The notes beneath the pieces are model-generated. The model searched no databases. It had not been told where the DNA came from and saw nothing but the letters and a program-made list of their open reading frames with translations. DNA of 64,000 bases, from NCBI GenBank assembly GCA_022839745.1, contig JALHJB010000011.1, positions 1-64,000 on the forward strand, written 5' to 3'. Source of the stretch: Actinomycetes bacterium (GTDB lineage: Bacteria; Actinomycetota; Coriobacteriia; Anaerosomatales; Anaerosomataceae). How positions within the stretch are numbered: the first letter of the stretch is position 1; the number at the start of each line of letters is the position of its first letter. This document shows positions 23,978-34,393 of the stretch, in pieces. Made by a program: the position numbers and the translations under genes.

Positions 23978-26071
23978 CTACGCCAGCTCGAAGTCCAGCC
24001 GGCGCTCGCTCACGCTCGCGTCGAGGACCCGGACCGTCACCTGTTGGCCGAGACGATAGCTCGTACCCGTGGCCTCGCCTCGCAACAGGAAGCGTTCCGC
24101 GTCGAGCCTGTAGTAGTCATCGGCCATCGTGTCCACATGCACAAGACCTTCCGCTGTGTTTTCCAGCTGAACGAACAGCCCGAACCCCACGACCCCGGTG
24201 ATGATGCCGCCGAACACCTCGCCGAGGTGCCGTGCCATCAGAGCGACGAGCTTCACCTTCTGACTGTCGTCCTCAGCGGCTTCCGCCTCGCGCTCCATCG
24301 TGGACGAGTGCTCCGCGAGCCACTCGAGCTCCGGCACCATCAGCGAAGTGGGCGGCATGTCAAGCGTGCGCGACAACTGCGCTTTGAGCAGCCGGTGCAC
24401 GATCAGGTCGGGATACCGGCGTATGGGGCTGGTGAAGTGCGTGTACGCGGTGCTCGCAAGACCAAAGTGCGGACCCAGGTAGTCCACATAACGAGCCCGC
24501 TCGAGCGCCCGCAGCACGAGCGAGTTGATGAGCCGCTCTTCCGGCCTGCCGTGCGCGAACGCGACGATCTTCTGAAAGGTTGCGGGTGTCGCTCCGTGCA
24601 ACTCCTGCACGGGGTAGCCGAACTCCTTGAGGATCACGGACACCTGCGCGAGAGCGTCCGCGTCGGGGTCCTCGTGGATGCGGTAGACCATCGGCGCCTT
24701 GGCTGTCGTCATGTGCCGCGCCACAACCTCGTTGGCGGCGATCATCGCCTCCTCGATCATGTTCGTGGCTTCGGTGCGCGACCGGAGCACCACGTCGATC
24801 GGCTCCCCGCGGTCGTCGAGCGTCACCCGTGCTTCGACCGTGTCGAAGTCGAGACCGCCTCTCGCGATCCGTCGCTCGTGGATACGAGCGGCCACGGTGC
24901 GGAAGTCCGTGAGCGCGCGCTCGCTCTGCTCGTCCGGGAATCCCCCGCCGTCGAACCAGCCCTGCACCTGGTCGTAGTCGAAGCGACGGTCGCTCCTGAT
25001 GACGGACGGATAGCATTCGTAGCGCTCCACGAGCCCCGTCTTGTCGAGCACCATCTCAACGGTGAACGTGAGCCTGTCCTCCTGTGGATTGAGCGAGCAG
25101 ATGACGTTGGAGAGATGCTCGGGAAGCATCGGCAAGACACGGTCCACCAGGTACACGCTGGTCGCCCGATGCCGCGCCTCAACGTCCACCACCGAGTCCC
25201 ATGGCACGTAGTGGCTCACATCCGCGATGTGCACCCACAGGCGGAACCCCTTGCCCTCGCGCTCGATGGAGATCGCGTCGTCGAAGTCGCGTGCGTCCGC
25301 CGGGTCTATCGTGAACGTGAACAGGTCGCGGACGTCACGCCGCCCTCGCGCCAACTCGCCGTCGATGTCCTGACGCAACGCCTCGGCGGCCTCGATGACA
25401 TCCGTGGGGAACTCGGTTGCCAGGCCGTGTTCGCGGATGATGATCTCCACGTCCACACCCGGAGCGCCTTCGGGGCCGAGCACTTCGGTCAGCACACCCT
25501 GCATCGCGTCCCGCCTGTCCGCATATCGCGTGATACGAGCGACCACGATGTCGTTAGGATGCGGCGACAGCTCGCTTCTGGGCAAATCTATGAACAGGTC
25601 CCCGCGGATGCGCGGGTCGGTGGGTACCACGATCCCGAGCTTTCCGTGACGCTCGAACCGGCCCACCACCTCGGTCACGCCGCGCTCGATGATCTGCACG
25701 ACCTCGCCGGACCTGCCGAGATGCGACCCGCGCGGATCCACTCGCACGCCCACGGTATCGCCGTGCATCGCGCCGTTCATGTCCCGCTTGCCCACGTAGA
25801 TGTCGCCGAGCGGAGAGCTCACGAACCCGAAGCCCCGACGGTTGACCGAGAGCCGCCCCACCACCAGGTGCCGCTCCTTCAGTGGGAGGTACATCCCGTT
25901 CCCCACGTCGGCGACCAGGCCGGACTTCTCGAGTTGGCGCAAAACGTTGGCCACGCGCTCGACATCGAGCCCCGGCCCTCCGCCGAGCTCTACGGCGCCC
26001 GCGACGCCGGCGGCGTCAAGCGGAGTCGACGCCGAACGCAGCGTCTTCAACACGAGCTTGTCCGGTCGCAT
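23978..26071 (-). CDS. rnr: Ribonuclease R
   Basis: 697 residues, a processive 3'-5' exoribonuclease for structured RNA. It has an N-terminal winged helix, cold-shock domains (GRLSVNRRGFGFVSSPLGDIYV), the RNB catalytic domain with the metal-binding aspartates in TIDPADARDFDDAIS, the HFTSPIRRYPDLIVHRLL motif, and a C-terminal S1 domain (GEVFGGIITGVVGFGLFV). It lacks a long basic C-terminal tail. RNase R also degrades tmRNA-tagged messages, which fits the nearby smpB and ssrA. Confidence 0.95.
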   Translation of the reverse strand: MRPDKLVLKTLRSASTPLDAAGVAGAVELGGGPGLDVERVANVLRQLEKSGLVADVGNGMYLPLKERHLVVGRLSVNRRGFGFVSSPLGDIYVGKRDMNGAMHGDTVGVRVDPRGSHLGRSGEVVQIIERGVTEVVGRFERHGKLGIVVPTDPRIRGDLFIDLPRSELSPHPNDIVVARITRYADRRDAMQGVLTEVLGPEGAPGVDVEIIIREHGLATEFPTDVIEAAEALRQDIDGELARGRRDVRDLFTFTIDPADARDFDDAISIEREGKGFRLWVHIADVSHYVPWDSVVDVEARHRATSVYLVDRVLPMLPEHLSNVICSLNPQEDRLTFTVEMVLDKTGLVERYECYPSVIRSDRRFDYDQVQGWFDGGGFPDEQSERALTDFRTVAARIHERRIARGGLDFDTVEARVTLDDRGEPIDVVLRSRTEATNMIEEAMIAANEVVARHMTTAKAPMVYRIHEDPDADALAQVSVILKEFGYPVQELHGATPATFQKIVAFAHGRPEERLINSLVLRALERARYVDYLGPHFGLASTAYTHFTSPIRRYPDLIVHRLLKAQLSRTLDMPPTSLMVPELEWLAEHSSTMEREAEAAEDDSQKVKLVALMARHLGEVFGGIITGVVGFGLFVQLENTAEGLVHVDTMADDYYRLDAERFLLRGEATGTSYRLGQQVTVRVLDASVSERRLDFELA

Positions 26072-26192
26072 CGCTCCTCCGCTCCCCGCGCCTGGGCCAC
26101 CATTCGTCGAACGGCCCCCGCCGCGGGTTGTCTCGGGGGTAGAATCAACGTATGGTGCAACCTTACCGCAAGCAGCAGCATCAGGAGTCGTG

Positions 26193-26618
26193 ATGGAACA
26201 CCCTCACCCTCGCCCCGCGTTGCTCATCCGCGACGGCACGCTCACAAACCCCCGCGATATCGTCCGTGCGCTCGAGACGATCGAGGCGTTCACGTACCGG
26301 TACGCGGTCGACGGCGCCGAGATCGCCACCGGACGGGCCACGCTGGTGCGCATCATGCTCGACGACTTCTCGGCTACCACGCTCGTGAACGGTTGCCTGT
26401 TCCTCAACGTGGCGAGCTTCAACTACCTGAACTTCACCACTGATGCGAACGGACGAAGCCATCTGACGCTCTTCAACGACGGAGCAAGCTTCGAGCTCAC
26501 ACCCACCGACGACCCCGAGGGCCGTCCTGGTCAGCGCGGCGCGATCCGGCTGATGGAAGAAAGCGTGTTCGAGGACAACATGTTCGTCTCACTCGACGAC
26601 GAGGACGACGACGAGTAA
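26193..26618 (+). CDS. Hypothetical protein with acidic C-terminus
   Basis: 141 residues from ATG 26193 (AGGAG at a good distance). The sequence appears to be a small mixed alpha/beta protein (LETIEAFTYRYAVDGAEI, LVNGCLFLNVASFNYLNF), ending in an acidic tail VSLDDEDDDE. No family, membrane segment or active site recognised. It is divergent from rnr and convergent with ctpA. Confidence 0.65.
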   Translation: MEHPHPRPALLIRDGTLTNPRDIVRALETIEAFTYRYAVDGAEIATGRATLVRIMLDDFSATTLVNGCLFLNVASFNYLNFTTDANGRSHLTLFNDGASFELTPTDDPEGRPGQRGAIRLMEESVFEDNMFVSLDDEDDDE

Positions 26619-26641
26619 CCCGCCGGGCACGACCGGTGACG

Positions 26642-27844
26642 TCAGCGCATCTTCTCCCGCAACACCTCGAGCGCCCGCTGGAGCTGGGTATCGGTCTCTC
26701 GCTCGGCGATCAACTCGTGATCCATCTCCACAACGACGTCCGGTGAAAGCCCGACCCCGTTGATGGCCGTGCCCTTGGGTGTGAGGTAGTGCGCGATCGT
26801 GAGCTTGACGGCGCCTCCGAACGTCAGCTCTTCGATCTGCTGCACGCTCCCCTTTCCGAAGGTCTGCTCGCCCACGATGGTGGCACGGCCGTGGTCCTTG
26901 AGCGCGCCGGCGACGATCTCGCTCGCCGAGGCGGAGTTGCCGTTGACCAGCAACACGAGCGGCGCGTCGGTGGCGGTCTTGCCGGTGGCGCGGTATCGCT
27001 CCGGCTCGCCGCTACGGTCCTCCACCGAGACGATCACACCGTCGGAGATGAACAGGGAGCTCACCTCCACCGAAGCCGACAACAGGCCCCCGGGGTTGTT
27101 CCGCACGTCCAGGACGAAGCCCTCAGCGCCCTCGGCGGTCAACTCCTCGATCGCCGAGCGGACCTCGGTGGCGGCGTTCTGGTTGAAGCCCTCCAGCTTG
27201 ATGTAGCCGATGTCGCCCTCGAGCAGCTCGCTCTTGATGTTGGGGACCTCTATCTTGGCACGTGCGATGGTGAACTCGAGCAGGTCATCGGCGCCATCAC
27301 GTCGGACACCAAGGCGCACGGTGGTGCCTTCTTCGCCGCGGATCCGAAGGACCGCCTCATCCACGTCCCAGCGAGGCCGTGCCTCGCCATCGATCTCGAT
27401 GATGAGATCGCTCGGCTTGAGCCCGGCCTCAGCGGCCGGCGTATCCTCGATCACCGAGTTCACCACGAGGTCGTCACCGTCGTTGGAGATCGTGATGCCG
27501 ATCCCATAAAACGCGCCCATGCTCTGCTCGTTGAAGTACTGGTAATGCTCGTCGTCGAAGTAGACCGCGTGCGAGTCTTCCAGCGACTCGAGCATCCCTC
27601 TGATCGCACCAGCCGTCAGGGACTCCTCCGACGACGGGCGCAATGCGAGGTCGTCGATGATATCCGCCACCTCGCCAACGGCGCTCTCCACATCACCAGA
27701 CGCCGATGGATTGACGGCCATGCGCTCAGCCTGGCCGAAGTCGCCTGACGCGACCCTGCCGACCAACACGCCACCAGCAAACGCGGTGATGAGGAAGACC
27801 GCCGCGATGACGACTGCGGCTACGACCTTGAGTGCTTTGCTCAT
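26642..27844 (-). CDS. ctpA: C-terminal processing peptidase, S41 family
   Basis: 400 residues. N-terminal signal anchor (about 5-28), a PDZ domain (about 95-180, YGIGITISNDGDDLVV) and an S41 domain. The catalytic Ser lies in NGNSASASEIVAGAL and the Lys in GEQTFGKGSVQ. It acts outside the membrane on C-termini of exported or cell-wall proteins. It sits 7 bp after ftsX, and the ftsEX-ctpA order is common in Gram-positive bacteria, where FtsEX and such proteases or PG hydrolases share division-site roles. Confidence 0.93.
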   Translation of the reverse strand: MSKALKVVAAVVIAAVFLITAFAGGVLVGRVASGDFGQAERMAVNPSASGDVESAVGEVADIIDDLALRPSSEESLTAGAIRGMLESLEDSHAVYFDDEHYQYFNEQSMGAFYGIGITISNDGDDLVVNSVIEDTPAAEAGLKPSDLIIEIDGEARPRWDVDEAVLRIRGEEGTTVRLGVRRDGADDLLEFTIARAKIEVPNIKSELLEGDIGYIKLEGFNQNAATEVRSAIEELTAEGAEGFVLDVRNNPGGLLSASVEVSSLFISDGVIVSVEDRSGEPERYRATGKTATDAPLVLLVNGNSASASEIVAGALKDHGRATIVGEQTFGKGSVQQIEELTFGGAVKLTIAHYLTPKGTAINGVGLSPDVVVEMDHELIAERETDTQLQRALEVLREKMR

Positions 27845-27851
27845 TGGGTTC

Positions 27852-28758
27852 CTAGACTCTCAGGTAGCGCCTCATCGCGAGCATGGCGCCGGCAAGGCCC
27901 ATCGCCACACCGGTCACCACGAGGATGACCGAGACCTGCAGGGCATCTCCGCCGGTCATCGACAGCGGCAGGAACGTCATCAGCTCACTGAGCTTGGGCA
28001 GGATGTAGAAGTACAGGACGCTGAGGGTGCCGATCGCGAGCAGTGCGCCCACCAGGCTCTGGAGCGTGCCCTCGAGGAGGAACGGCGTGCGGATGAACCA
28101 GTTCGACGCACCCACGAGCCGCATGATCGCGATCTCCTTGCGCCGCGCGTAGATGGCGATGCGGATGGCGTTGTTGATGAAGATCATGCTGATCACGGCA
28201 AGCATGGCGACGAAGACGATGCTCACGATCCGGATGATCCGGGTGACCGTGAAGAGCTTCTCGACGACTTCCTGGCCGTACTCGAGCGACTTTGCGGGGT
28301 CGTCCGGACGATCGGCGACCGCCATGAAGTTGTCGCTCGCGACGATCTGCTCGACCACCGTGGACACGTTCCGCGGGTCCTTGAGGTCGATGTCCAGCGA
28401 TGCGGGCAGCGGGTTGCCCGGCAGGTTCTCGATGACCTCGGGACTGTCCTCCATCAGGCGCGCCTTGAACTCCTCAAGCGCCTGTTCCTTGGACGTGTAG
28501 GCCACGGTGGCGACCATCTCGTTGGCCATGAGCTCGGCCTGCATCGCGTCGACCTGCTCGGCGGGGGCGCCGTCTTTCAGGAATACCCTGATGGACACCT
28601 TGTCCTCGAACGACTCGACGACCTGGCCGAGCAGCATGCCCGAGCCAAGCGAGATCCCGACGAGGAGCAACGACAGATAGATCGTGATGATGGCGCCGAG
28701 GCTCATCACCCAGTTGCGGCGGAAGCTGGTCGCCGACTCCTTCATGAAGTAGCCGAAG

Positions 28759-28769
<11 letters not shown>
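27852..28769 (-). CDS. ftsX: Cell division protein FtsX
   Basis: 305 residues from ATG 28769. Four membrane segments: near the N-terminus (VMSLGAIITIYLSLLLVGISLG) and three toward the C-terminus (IVSIVFVAMLAVISMIFI and following). The large extracellular loop between TM1 and TM2 begins FEDKVSIRVFLKDGAP. The chosen start overlaps ftsE by 11 bp. With FtsE it forms an ABC-type complex that activates peptidoglycan hydrolases at division sites. Confidence 0.94.
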
Positions 28770-29448
<679 letters not shown>

Positions 29449-29630
29449 ATGGATGCTCCATATCTGTGCGACGTTACCCGGGCGCTAGTCTAGCAGAATG
29501 CGCGCCGTTCACACTCCGCCGTGACCCGCCTGTCACCGAATCCATGAGTTCTCCAGAAGGTCAACGTGCACCACGAACGAGGCGTGTGACACACGGAGGC
29601 CCGCCGATGCGACTGGATCGGGATGCGGTC

Positions 29631-30284
29631 CTACCGCCCGGCAGCGCTCAGCGCACAGAGCGGGAACGCGCGGAGACACTCGATGAGCCATGGCGCGTAT
29701 GCGTCAGGCTGCTCGCGGATGGCGAAGTCGAGCTCGGCGAGCCGGAACGCCCGTACCTCGTCGACCTCGGCGGGATCGGGGCGAAGTGAGCTGGTGGCCC
29801 GCCCTACGAACACATGGCACAGCTCCTTCTCGCTGCCGAGGCCGGGAAGCTCAGCATGGTAGAAGAACGTACCCACGCTCACGAGATCAGCCGAGCAGCC
29901 CAGCTCCTCGCCGATGCGCCGACGCGCGGCCTCGGCCACGTCCTCACCAGGATGCGGATGGCCCGCACAGCTGTCCGCCCAGGCGAGCGCCCACAGTCGC
30001 TTGAACGCGCTGCGTCGCGCCAGGAGGAGCCGCCCCTCGTCATCAACGAGCAGCGTCATGAACGCCCGATGCAGGAGGCCGGCGCTGTTGTGAGCGATCG
30101 TCCGTGACACGTATCCCAGCTCGCAATCGTTCTCATCGACCGCGACGACCGGCTCGTCGTACTGCCACGCGGCCTCGGCGGCGGTCGCCCGTTGAGCGAC
30201 GGCACGGGTGTCAGGAGCACCTGTGCGCCCGACAGCACCGGGGAGCCGATCGTGCGAGCATGTTGCAGCCTGGCAGTCGCGCAT
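29631..30284 (-). CDS. IDI-like NUDIX protein (isopentenyl-diphosphate isomerase type I family)
   Basis: 217 residues from ATG 30284 (GGAGAG 8 bp upstream). The fold matches type I IPP isomerase: VDENDCELGYVSRTIAH, RRSAFKRLWALAWADSCAGHP, a NUDIX-like EAARRRIGEELG, EKELCHVF and YAPWLIE. In characterised IDIs the catalytic Cys follows the pattern xCGHP or CCSHP. Here the residues are CAGHP, so the catalytic position is Ala with a Cys one residue earlier. It may be an isomerase with altered chemistry or a NUDIX hydrolase. It lies just downstream of the ubiX-ubiD cluster, whose prenyl-FMN cofactor needs a dimethylallyl donor. Confidence 0.78.
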   Translation of the reverse strand: MRDCQAATCSHDRLPGAVGRTGAPDTRAVAQRATAAEAAWQYDEPVVAVDENDCELGYVSRTIAHNSAGLLHRAFMTLLVDDEGRLLLARRSAFKRLWALAWADSCAGHPHPGEDVAEAARRRIGEELGCSADLVSVGTFFYHAELPGLGSEKELCHVFVGRATSSLRPDPAEVDEVRAFRLAELDFAIREQPDAYAPWLIECLRAFPLCALSAAGR

Positions 30285-30346
30285 GGTGCGAACTCTCCGT
30301 TCCGCTCGTTCATCCCGCCGCTCGAGGGCGGGCCTACCGGGAAAGC

Positions 30347-30374
30347 GCCCCTCCCGGTGAGCGCCGGGAGGGGC
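30347..30374 (-). terminator. Hairpin terminator of ubiD operon
   Basis: A perfect 11-bp stem (GCCCCTCCCGG/CCGGGAGGGGC) with loop TGAGCG, 11 bp after the ubiD stop, followed on the minus strand by CTTT. Confidence 0.7.
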
Positions 30375-30385
30375 ACCATGAGGTC

Positions 30386-31867
30386 CTATCCGCCGAACAG
30401 CGAGGGAGCCCACTTGGCTGGGTCGACCTCGAGGAAGGCGGACCGCTTGAACCGGTCCTTCAACTCGAACGGCACAGTGCAATCGAAGATCGCCTTGCAG
30501 GAGATGCCGCGGTCGCGCAGCGCCGCGTTGTACTCGGGGCCCTGCGACGGGTCGAGCGGGTGGCACCTCACGCCGGGGATCATGATCGTGTCAACATCGC
30601 CCTGATAGCGGGTGTTCAGCGCCCACAGCACATCGTTGCTGTCGAACGGATCGACGTCCTCGTCCACGAGTATGACGTGCTTGAGCTCAGAGAACGCCGA
30701 GAACGCGAGCAGCGCGGCCTGGCGCTGTCGGCCCTCGTCGCTCGGGATGCTCTTCTTGAACTGCATGACGGCCATGTACTTGCCGCCGCCGGCCGAGTGC
30801 GCGTATACGTTCTGCAGCCGGCCCGGCATCGCGCGATCCACCATCTGGATGATGCTCGCCTCGGTCGGGATGCCGGCCATGCTCACGTGTTCCTCGCTCG
30901 GACCGATCACCGTCTGCATGATGGGGTTCGTGCGATGCGTGACGGCCTTCACCTTGATCACGGGCAGCTCGGGGTTAGCCCGCCCGGTGTACCCAGGGAA
31001 TTCGGGCATCGCTTTGCCGGTATCGGTGTTCTGGTCCTCACGGACGCGAACGTTCGGCAGCAGCTCTCCCTCGATCACGTACTCGGCGTTGGCGATCGCC
31101 TTCTCCCCTATCGTAAGGCAGTCGACCATCTCCACAGCCGTGCCGCGGATGGCGCCCGCGATGCTCAGCTCGTTGAAGCCGAGGGGTGTGGTCGGCGGCT
31201 CGAAGCACGCCGCTATCTCGATCGCGGGGTCCACGCCGATGCTGATCGAGATCGGCAGCGGCTTGCCCGCAGCCTCGGCCTTCTCGCGGAAGACCGTGAG
31301 ATGGCGCGCGCCCGGTACGAAGTACATCGAGATCTCATCCTTGCTCTGCAGGCAGAGCCGGTGGATCGTCACATCGGACTCTCCGGTCTCGGGGTCCGAC
31401 GCGTAACACATGCCCATCGTGACGTACGGGCCCGCGTCCTCCGGTGTGTTGGTGGGAGCGGGGATCAGCTTCCGGATGTCGAAGCCGGGATCCTCGGCCC
31501 GGTGCACGACCTCCTGGCACACGGCCTCTGACTGTGGGACCGTGACCGGGTCGATCGGCGAGGCCACCGCGTCTTTCAGCAGGTAGCCGAGGCGCCTCGG
31601 GTCGGTGTCGAGCATCAGTCCGACACGCTCGCGGCTCGCCAGAAGCCCGATGAGGACGCGGGCGCCTTCGTGCCCCTTCACGTTGTTGAACACCATGGCG
31701 GGGCCGAGCTGCGTTGGCCGCATGACCGTGCCCCATGCACCCACGTGGCGGTACACGCCGGACAGCTCTGCATCCGGGTCGACCTCCACGTCGGTTTCGA
31801 GCAGCTGCTCGGGATGGTGCGCGAGCAGATCCAGCATCGATCGTAGATCGGGATACTTACCTGACAT
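30386..31867 (-). CDS. ubiD: UbiD-family prenyl-FMN-dependent decarboxylase
   Basis: 493 residues from ATG 31867, with AAGGAG upstream. UbiD fold with GAWGTVMRPTQLGPAMVFNNVKGH at the N-terminus and the conserved Arg and Glu region GELLPNVRVREDQ ... MPEFPGYTG, where EFPGYTG carries an active-site Glu. It probably adds or removes CO2 on an aromatic or unsaturated acid using prenylated FMN from UbiX. It is translationally coupled to the LpdD-like gene and ubiX (UbiX-LpdD-UbiD order), as in lactobacillary gallate/protocatechuate decarboxylase genes. Substrate unproven. Confidence 0.9.
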   Translation of the reverse strand: MSGKYPDLRSMLDLLAHHPEQLLETDVEVDPDAELSGVYRHVGAWGTVMRPTQLGPAMVFNNVKGHEGARVLIGLLASRERVGLMLDTDPRRLGYLLKDAVASPIDPVTVPQSEAVCQEVVHRAEDPGFDIRKLIPAPTNTPEDAGPYVTMGMCYASDPETGESDVTIHRLCLQSKDEISMYFVPGARHLTVFREKAEAAGKPLPISISIGVDPAIEIAACFEPPTTPLGFNELSIAGAIRGTAVEMVDCLTIGEKAIANAEYVIEGELLPNVRVREDQNTDTGKAMPEFPGYTGRANPELPVIKVKAVTHRTNPIMQTVIGPSEEHVSMAGIPTEASIIQMVDRAMPGRLQNVYAHSAGGGKYMAVMQFKKSIPSDEGRQRQAALLAFSAFSELKHVILVDEDVDPFDSNDVLWALNTRYQGDVDTIMIPGVRCHPLDPSQGPEYNAALRDRGISCKAIFDCTVPFELKDRFKRSAFLEVDPAKWAPSLFGG

Positions 31868-32273
31868 GCGTGTCTCCTTCGTCTTCATGGCCACGCTCCT
31901 TGCGGAGCAGCCCGATGACTCTGTCGAGCACGATCCGGTGGTTCTGCGCCATCTCGACGATGTCGTCGCGTGCCGCGTCGTCCACATGCAGGCCGATCGA
32001 CACGCTCACACGGCAGCCGAGCGCGGTGGCGAACTCCAGCGCGGCTGTGCGCGCGAGCTCGTCCTCTTTGTGGCCGGTCACGCACAGCACGCTCGCGGAC
32101 GCAGACGGCGCCGAGGGGTCGGCCAGGCTCGGCCGGGGGATGCCGAGGGCGACCGCGCCTATGTGCGGCCCCTCGCCTCCCCCGAAGCACACCGAGATGT
32201 CGGGGCCGCACGAAACGACCACTGCCTCGACCCGGGTACGCCCGGTGCCGTGACCCTCGAACCATGCCTCCAT
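31857..32273 (-). CDS. LpdD-like UbiD-associated protein
   Basis: 138 residues. It overlaps the ubiX stop (TGATG) and the ubiD start (11 bp), so all three are coupled. It resembles the small protein between the UbiX and UbiD subunits in phenolic acid decarboxylase operons (LpdD type, thought to help prenyl-FMN transfer): VVVSCGPDISVCFGGGEGPHIGAVALGIPRPSL is the recognisable core. The C-terminal half holds VSVSIGLHVDDAARDDI. No catalytic motif is seen. The family assignment rests on context and pattern. Confidence 0.72.
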   Translation of the reverse strand: MEAWFEGHGTGRTRVEAVVVSCGPDISVCFGGGEGPHIGAVALGIPRPSLADPSAPSASASVLCVTGHKEDELARTAALEFATALGCRVSVSIGLHVDDAARDDIVEMAQNHRIVLDRVIGLLRKERGHEDEGDTHVR

Positions 32274-32842
32274 CAGATCTCAGCACCCTTCCAGGACACG
32301 AAACGATCGTGCTCGAGCCCGAACTGCCGCAAGACCTTGCCGATGATGTGGTTGATCTGGTCCTCCATGGTCTGCGGATTGTTGTAGAAGGTGAGGAGCG
32401 GCGGCACGATGCTGCACCCAAGATCGGCAGCCTCATGCATGTTGCGCAGATGGATCTTGCCGAACGGCATCTCTCGTGGCACGAGCACCACCCGCCGCTC
32501 CTCCTTCAGACATACATCGACCGCACGCACGAGCAGGTTCGCCGCGTAGCCCGCAGTGATACCCGCAAGTGTCTTCATCGAGCACGGGCAGACTATCATG
32601 CCGTCGGTGACGAACGAGCCACTCGAGAGCGACGCGGCAAGGTTCTTGTCGCTGTGATACACATCGGCCAGGGCGGCGAGCTCGACGAGCGGGATCTCGC
32701 ATTCGAGCTCCCATGTCTTCTGCGCGCCTTCGGTGACCACGAGGTGCACCTCGATGTCAGGGTGCTGCTTGAGCGCCGACACCAGGTAGTACCCCATCAC
32801 CACGCCACTCGCTCCTGATATGCCCACGATGATCCGACGCAT
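32273..32842 (-). CDS. ubiX: Flavin prenyltransferase UbiX
   Basis: 189 residues. The FMN-binding GISGASGVVMG start, the VCPCSMKTLAGI segment with the conserved Ser, and the C-terminal VLVPREMPFGKIHLRNM (Arg/Glu for dimethylallyl phosphate) are all present. It prenylates FMN to make the UbiD cofactor. It can serve both UbiD proteins in this region. Confidence 0.95.
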   Translation of the reverse strand: MRRIIVGISGASGVVMGYYLVSALKQHPDIEVHLVVTEGAQKTWELECEIPLVELAALADVYHSDKNLAASLSSGSFVTDGMIVCPCSMKTLAGITAGYAANLLVRAVDVCLKEERRVVLVPREMPFGKIHLRNMHEAADLGCSIVPPLLTFYNNPQTMEDQINHIIGKVLRQFGLEHDRFVSWKGAEI

Positions 32843-32879
32843 GATTGTGTCTCCTGTTATACGCGGGATGGACAGAACG

Positions 32880-34296
32880 CTACTTCCACAGGCCGATCAC
32901 GCTGAACCACGGCACCATGACAACCATTGTCGTGAAGAACATGACCGCGATGAGCGGCACGCCCAGCTTGATGGTCTCCTTCTGCGAGTAGCCACCGGTG
33001 TCCTCGGCGGCACCCACGAGGATGTTGAGGTGCTGGAACGGCAGGATGTAGTGGGCGGCGATCGCCATGTACACGATCAGCGTGGGCGCGATGGGGTTGA
33101 TCCCGGCGCCCGAGGTGAACGCGATGATGGCCGGAGCAGCCACGCCCATGACGGCGATGACGCTGCCCAGGACCATGTGCAGTGCGATGCCGATCACGGT
33201 GATCAGACCCGCGAGCAGGAACAGGCTGGTCGGCGCGGTGGACGGCAGCAGGGTCGCGGCGATCCAGCTGTTCATACCGGTCGCGCCGCCAACGGTCCCG
33301 ATCGCGATCGCCGCGGTCAGGAACACGAGCGTCTGCACGGGCACGGATGCCCAGTCTTTGGCCGTGAGGACGTTGCCAATGATCGGCATGGCCATCAACA
33401 TGGCGATGATGAGCGTAACCCAACCGATGTTGACGCCGTGGAGCGTGTCGGTCATCCACAGCACGATGGCCACCACGAGCCAGAACGCGGTCCGCTTCTC
33501 GATGCTGGTCATCTTGCCCATCTCGGCGAGCTTGACCTTGATCTCGTCCTTGTTGACAGCGACTTCCTGCGTCGGGCGGAACAGGACGAGAATGAGGATC
33601 ATCGAACCACTCTATGAAGCCCATGTCAGAACCGGCCGCCTGCACGGCCAGCGGGTTGATGACCGCGTCACCGGTGAGGAAGATCAGCGAGACAGGAACG
33701 GACGCCGCAAAGACCGTGAAGCCGATCCTGATGGCGTCTTCTTTCGGGATGCTCGATGCCTTGATGATGACGGCCATGACCGACATGATCAGGAACGCAC
33801 GGGGCCAGGGGTGCGGGATGAGAAGGCTCAGCACGAAGGTGAGCACGAAGATGCCTATCACGATGCTCTTGTAGTCCTTCACGAACTTGAGCATGTAGTT
33901 GTACGCGATGCGCTCGCCCAGGCCGGAGGTCTTCACCGCCGTGGCGATGAGGTACGCACCGACGATGAGCCACATGGTGGTGCCGGTCCACGACTTGAAC
34001 ACGAGTGCGGCGGTCGCGGCCGCGGCGGGGACCGCCTTGGCGGTCTCGGTGGCCGGGATCTCCGGCACGACGCCGAAGATCACCATCAGCGCAAGGAACA
34101 CACCCGACGTGTACGCCGGTTGCGTAATCTGCATGGCCCACCAGACGACCGTCATCAGGGTGAGCGCGAGCATGACATGACCACCCTGGCTCAGGTCGGC
34201 TTCAGGGATCGGAATGAGATACACGACCAAGGCCACGACGATGCCGAGAACGAATCCGATCTCGCGCTTGTCGAAAGCCTTCTTCGCCTGTTCCAC
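32880..34296 (-). pseudogene. DASS/SLC13-family anion transporter, frameshifted
   Basis: From GTG 34296 (GGAGGG upstream) 231 codons encode the N-terminal half of a DASS-type transporter (GEIS-like MQITQPAYTSGVF, then SWTGTTMWLIVGAYLI). After TTC (33604-33606) the frame shifts, and the C-terminal half (240 codons, ending SVIGLWK at 32880) starts exactly at ATG 33602. It carries LTAAIAIGTVGGATGMNSWIA and the HYILPFQHLNILVG motif. Together they total 471 residues, the normal length. The net change is one extra base or two lost; no homopolymer is at the junction. It may be a mutation, an assembly error or a two-chain transporter. The likely substrate is a dicarboxylate or aromatic acid for the UbiD enzymes. 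Confidence 0.8.
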
Positions 34297-34342
34297 GTTT
34301 CCCTCCTTCAGTTTTGCTTGTAGGGATGGTGCCTGATGAAGA

Positions 34343-34382
34343 CGGCCGGTCCGGAGCGGTAAGGGGGGCTCCGGACCGGCCG
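34343..34382 (-). terminator. Hairpin between vdcD-like gene and transporter
   Basis: A perfect 15-bp stem (CGGCCGGTCCGGAGC and complement) with a 10-nt loop, 11 bp after the VdcD-like stop. It probably separates or attenuates expression of the downstream transporter-ubiX-ubiD part of the cluster. Confidence 0.75.
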
Positions 34383-34393
34383 AGCAGGGGGGG

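Noticed and set aside
24044..26443. Plus-strand frame of 799 codons across the rnr gene
   Set aside because: It mirrors rnr on the other strand, is His/Arg/Val-rich with no family motif, and reflects high GC with few stops in antisense frames. The same holds for long frames opposite secA (46320-48671), the M42 gene and prfB.
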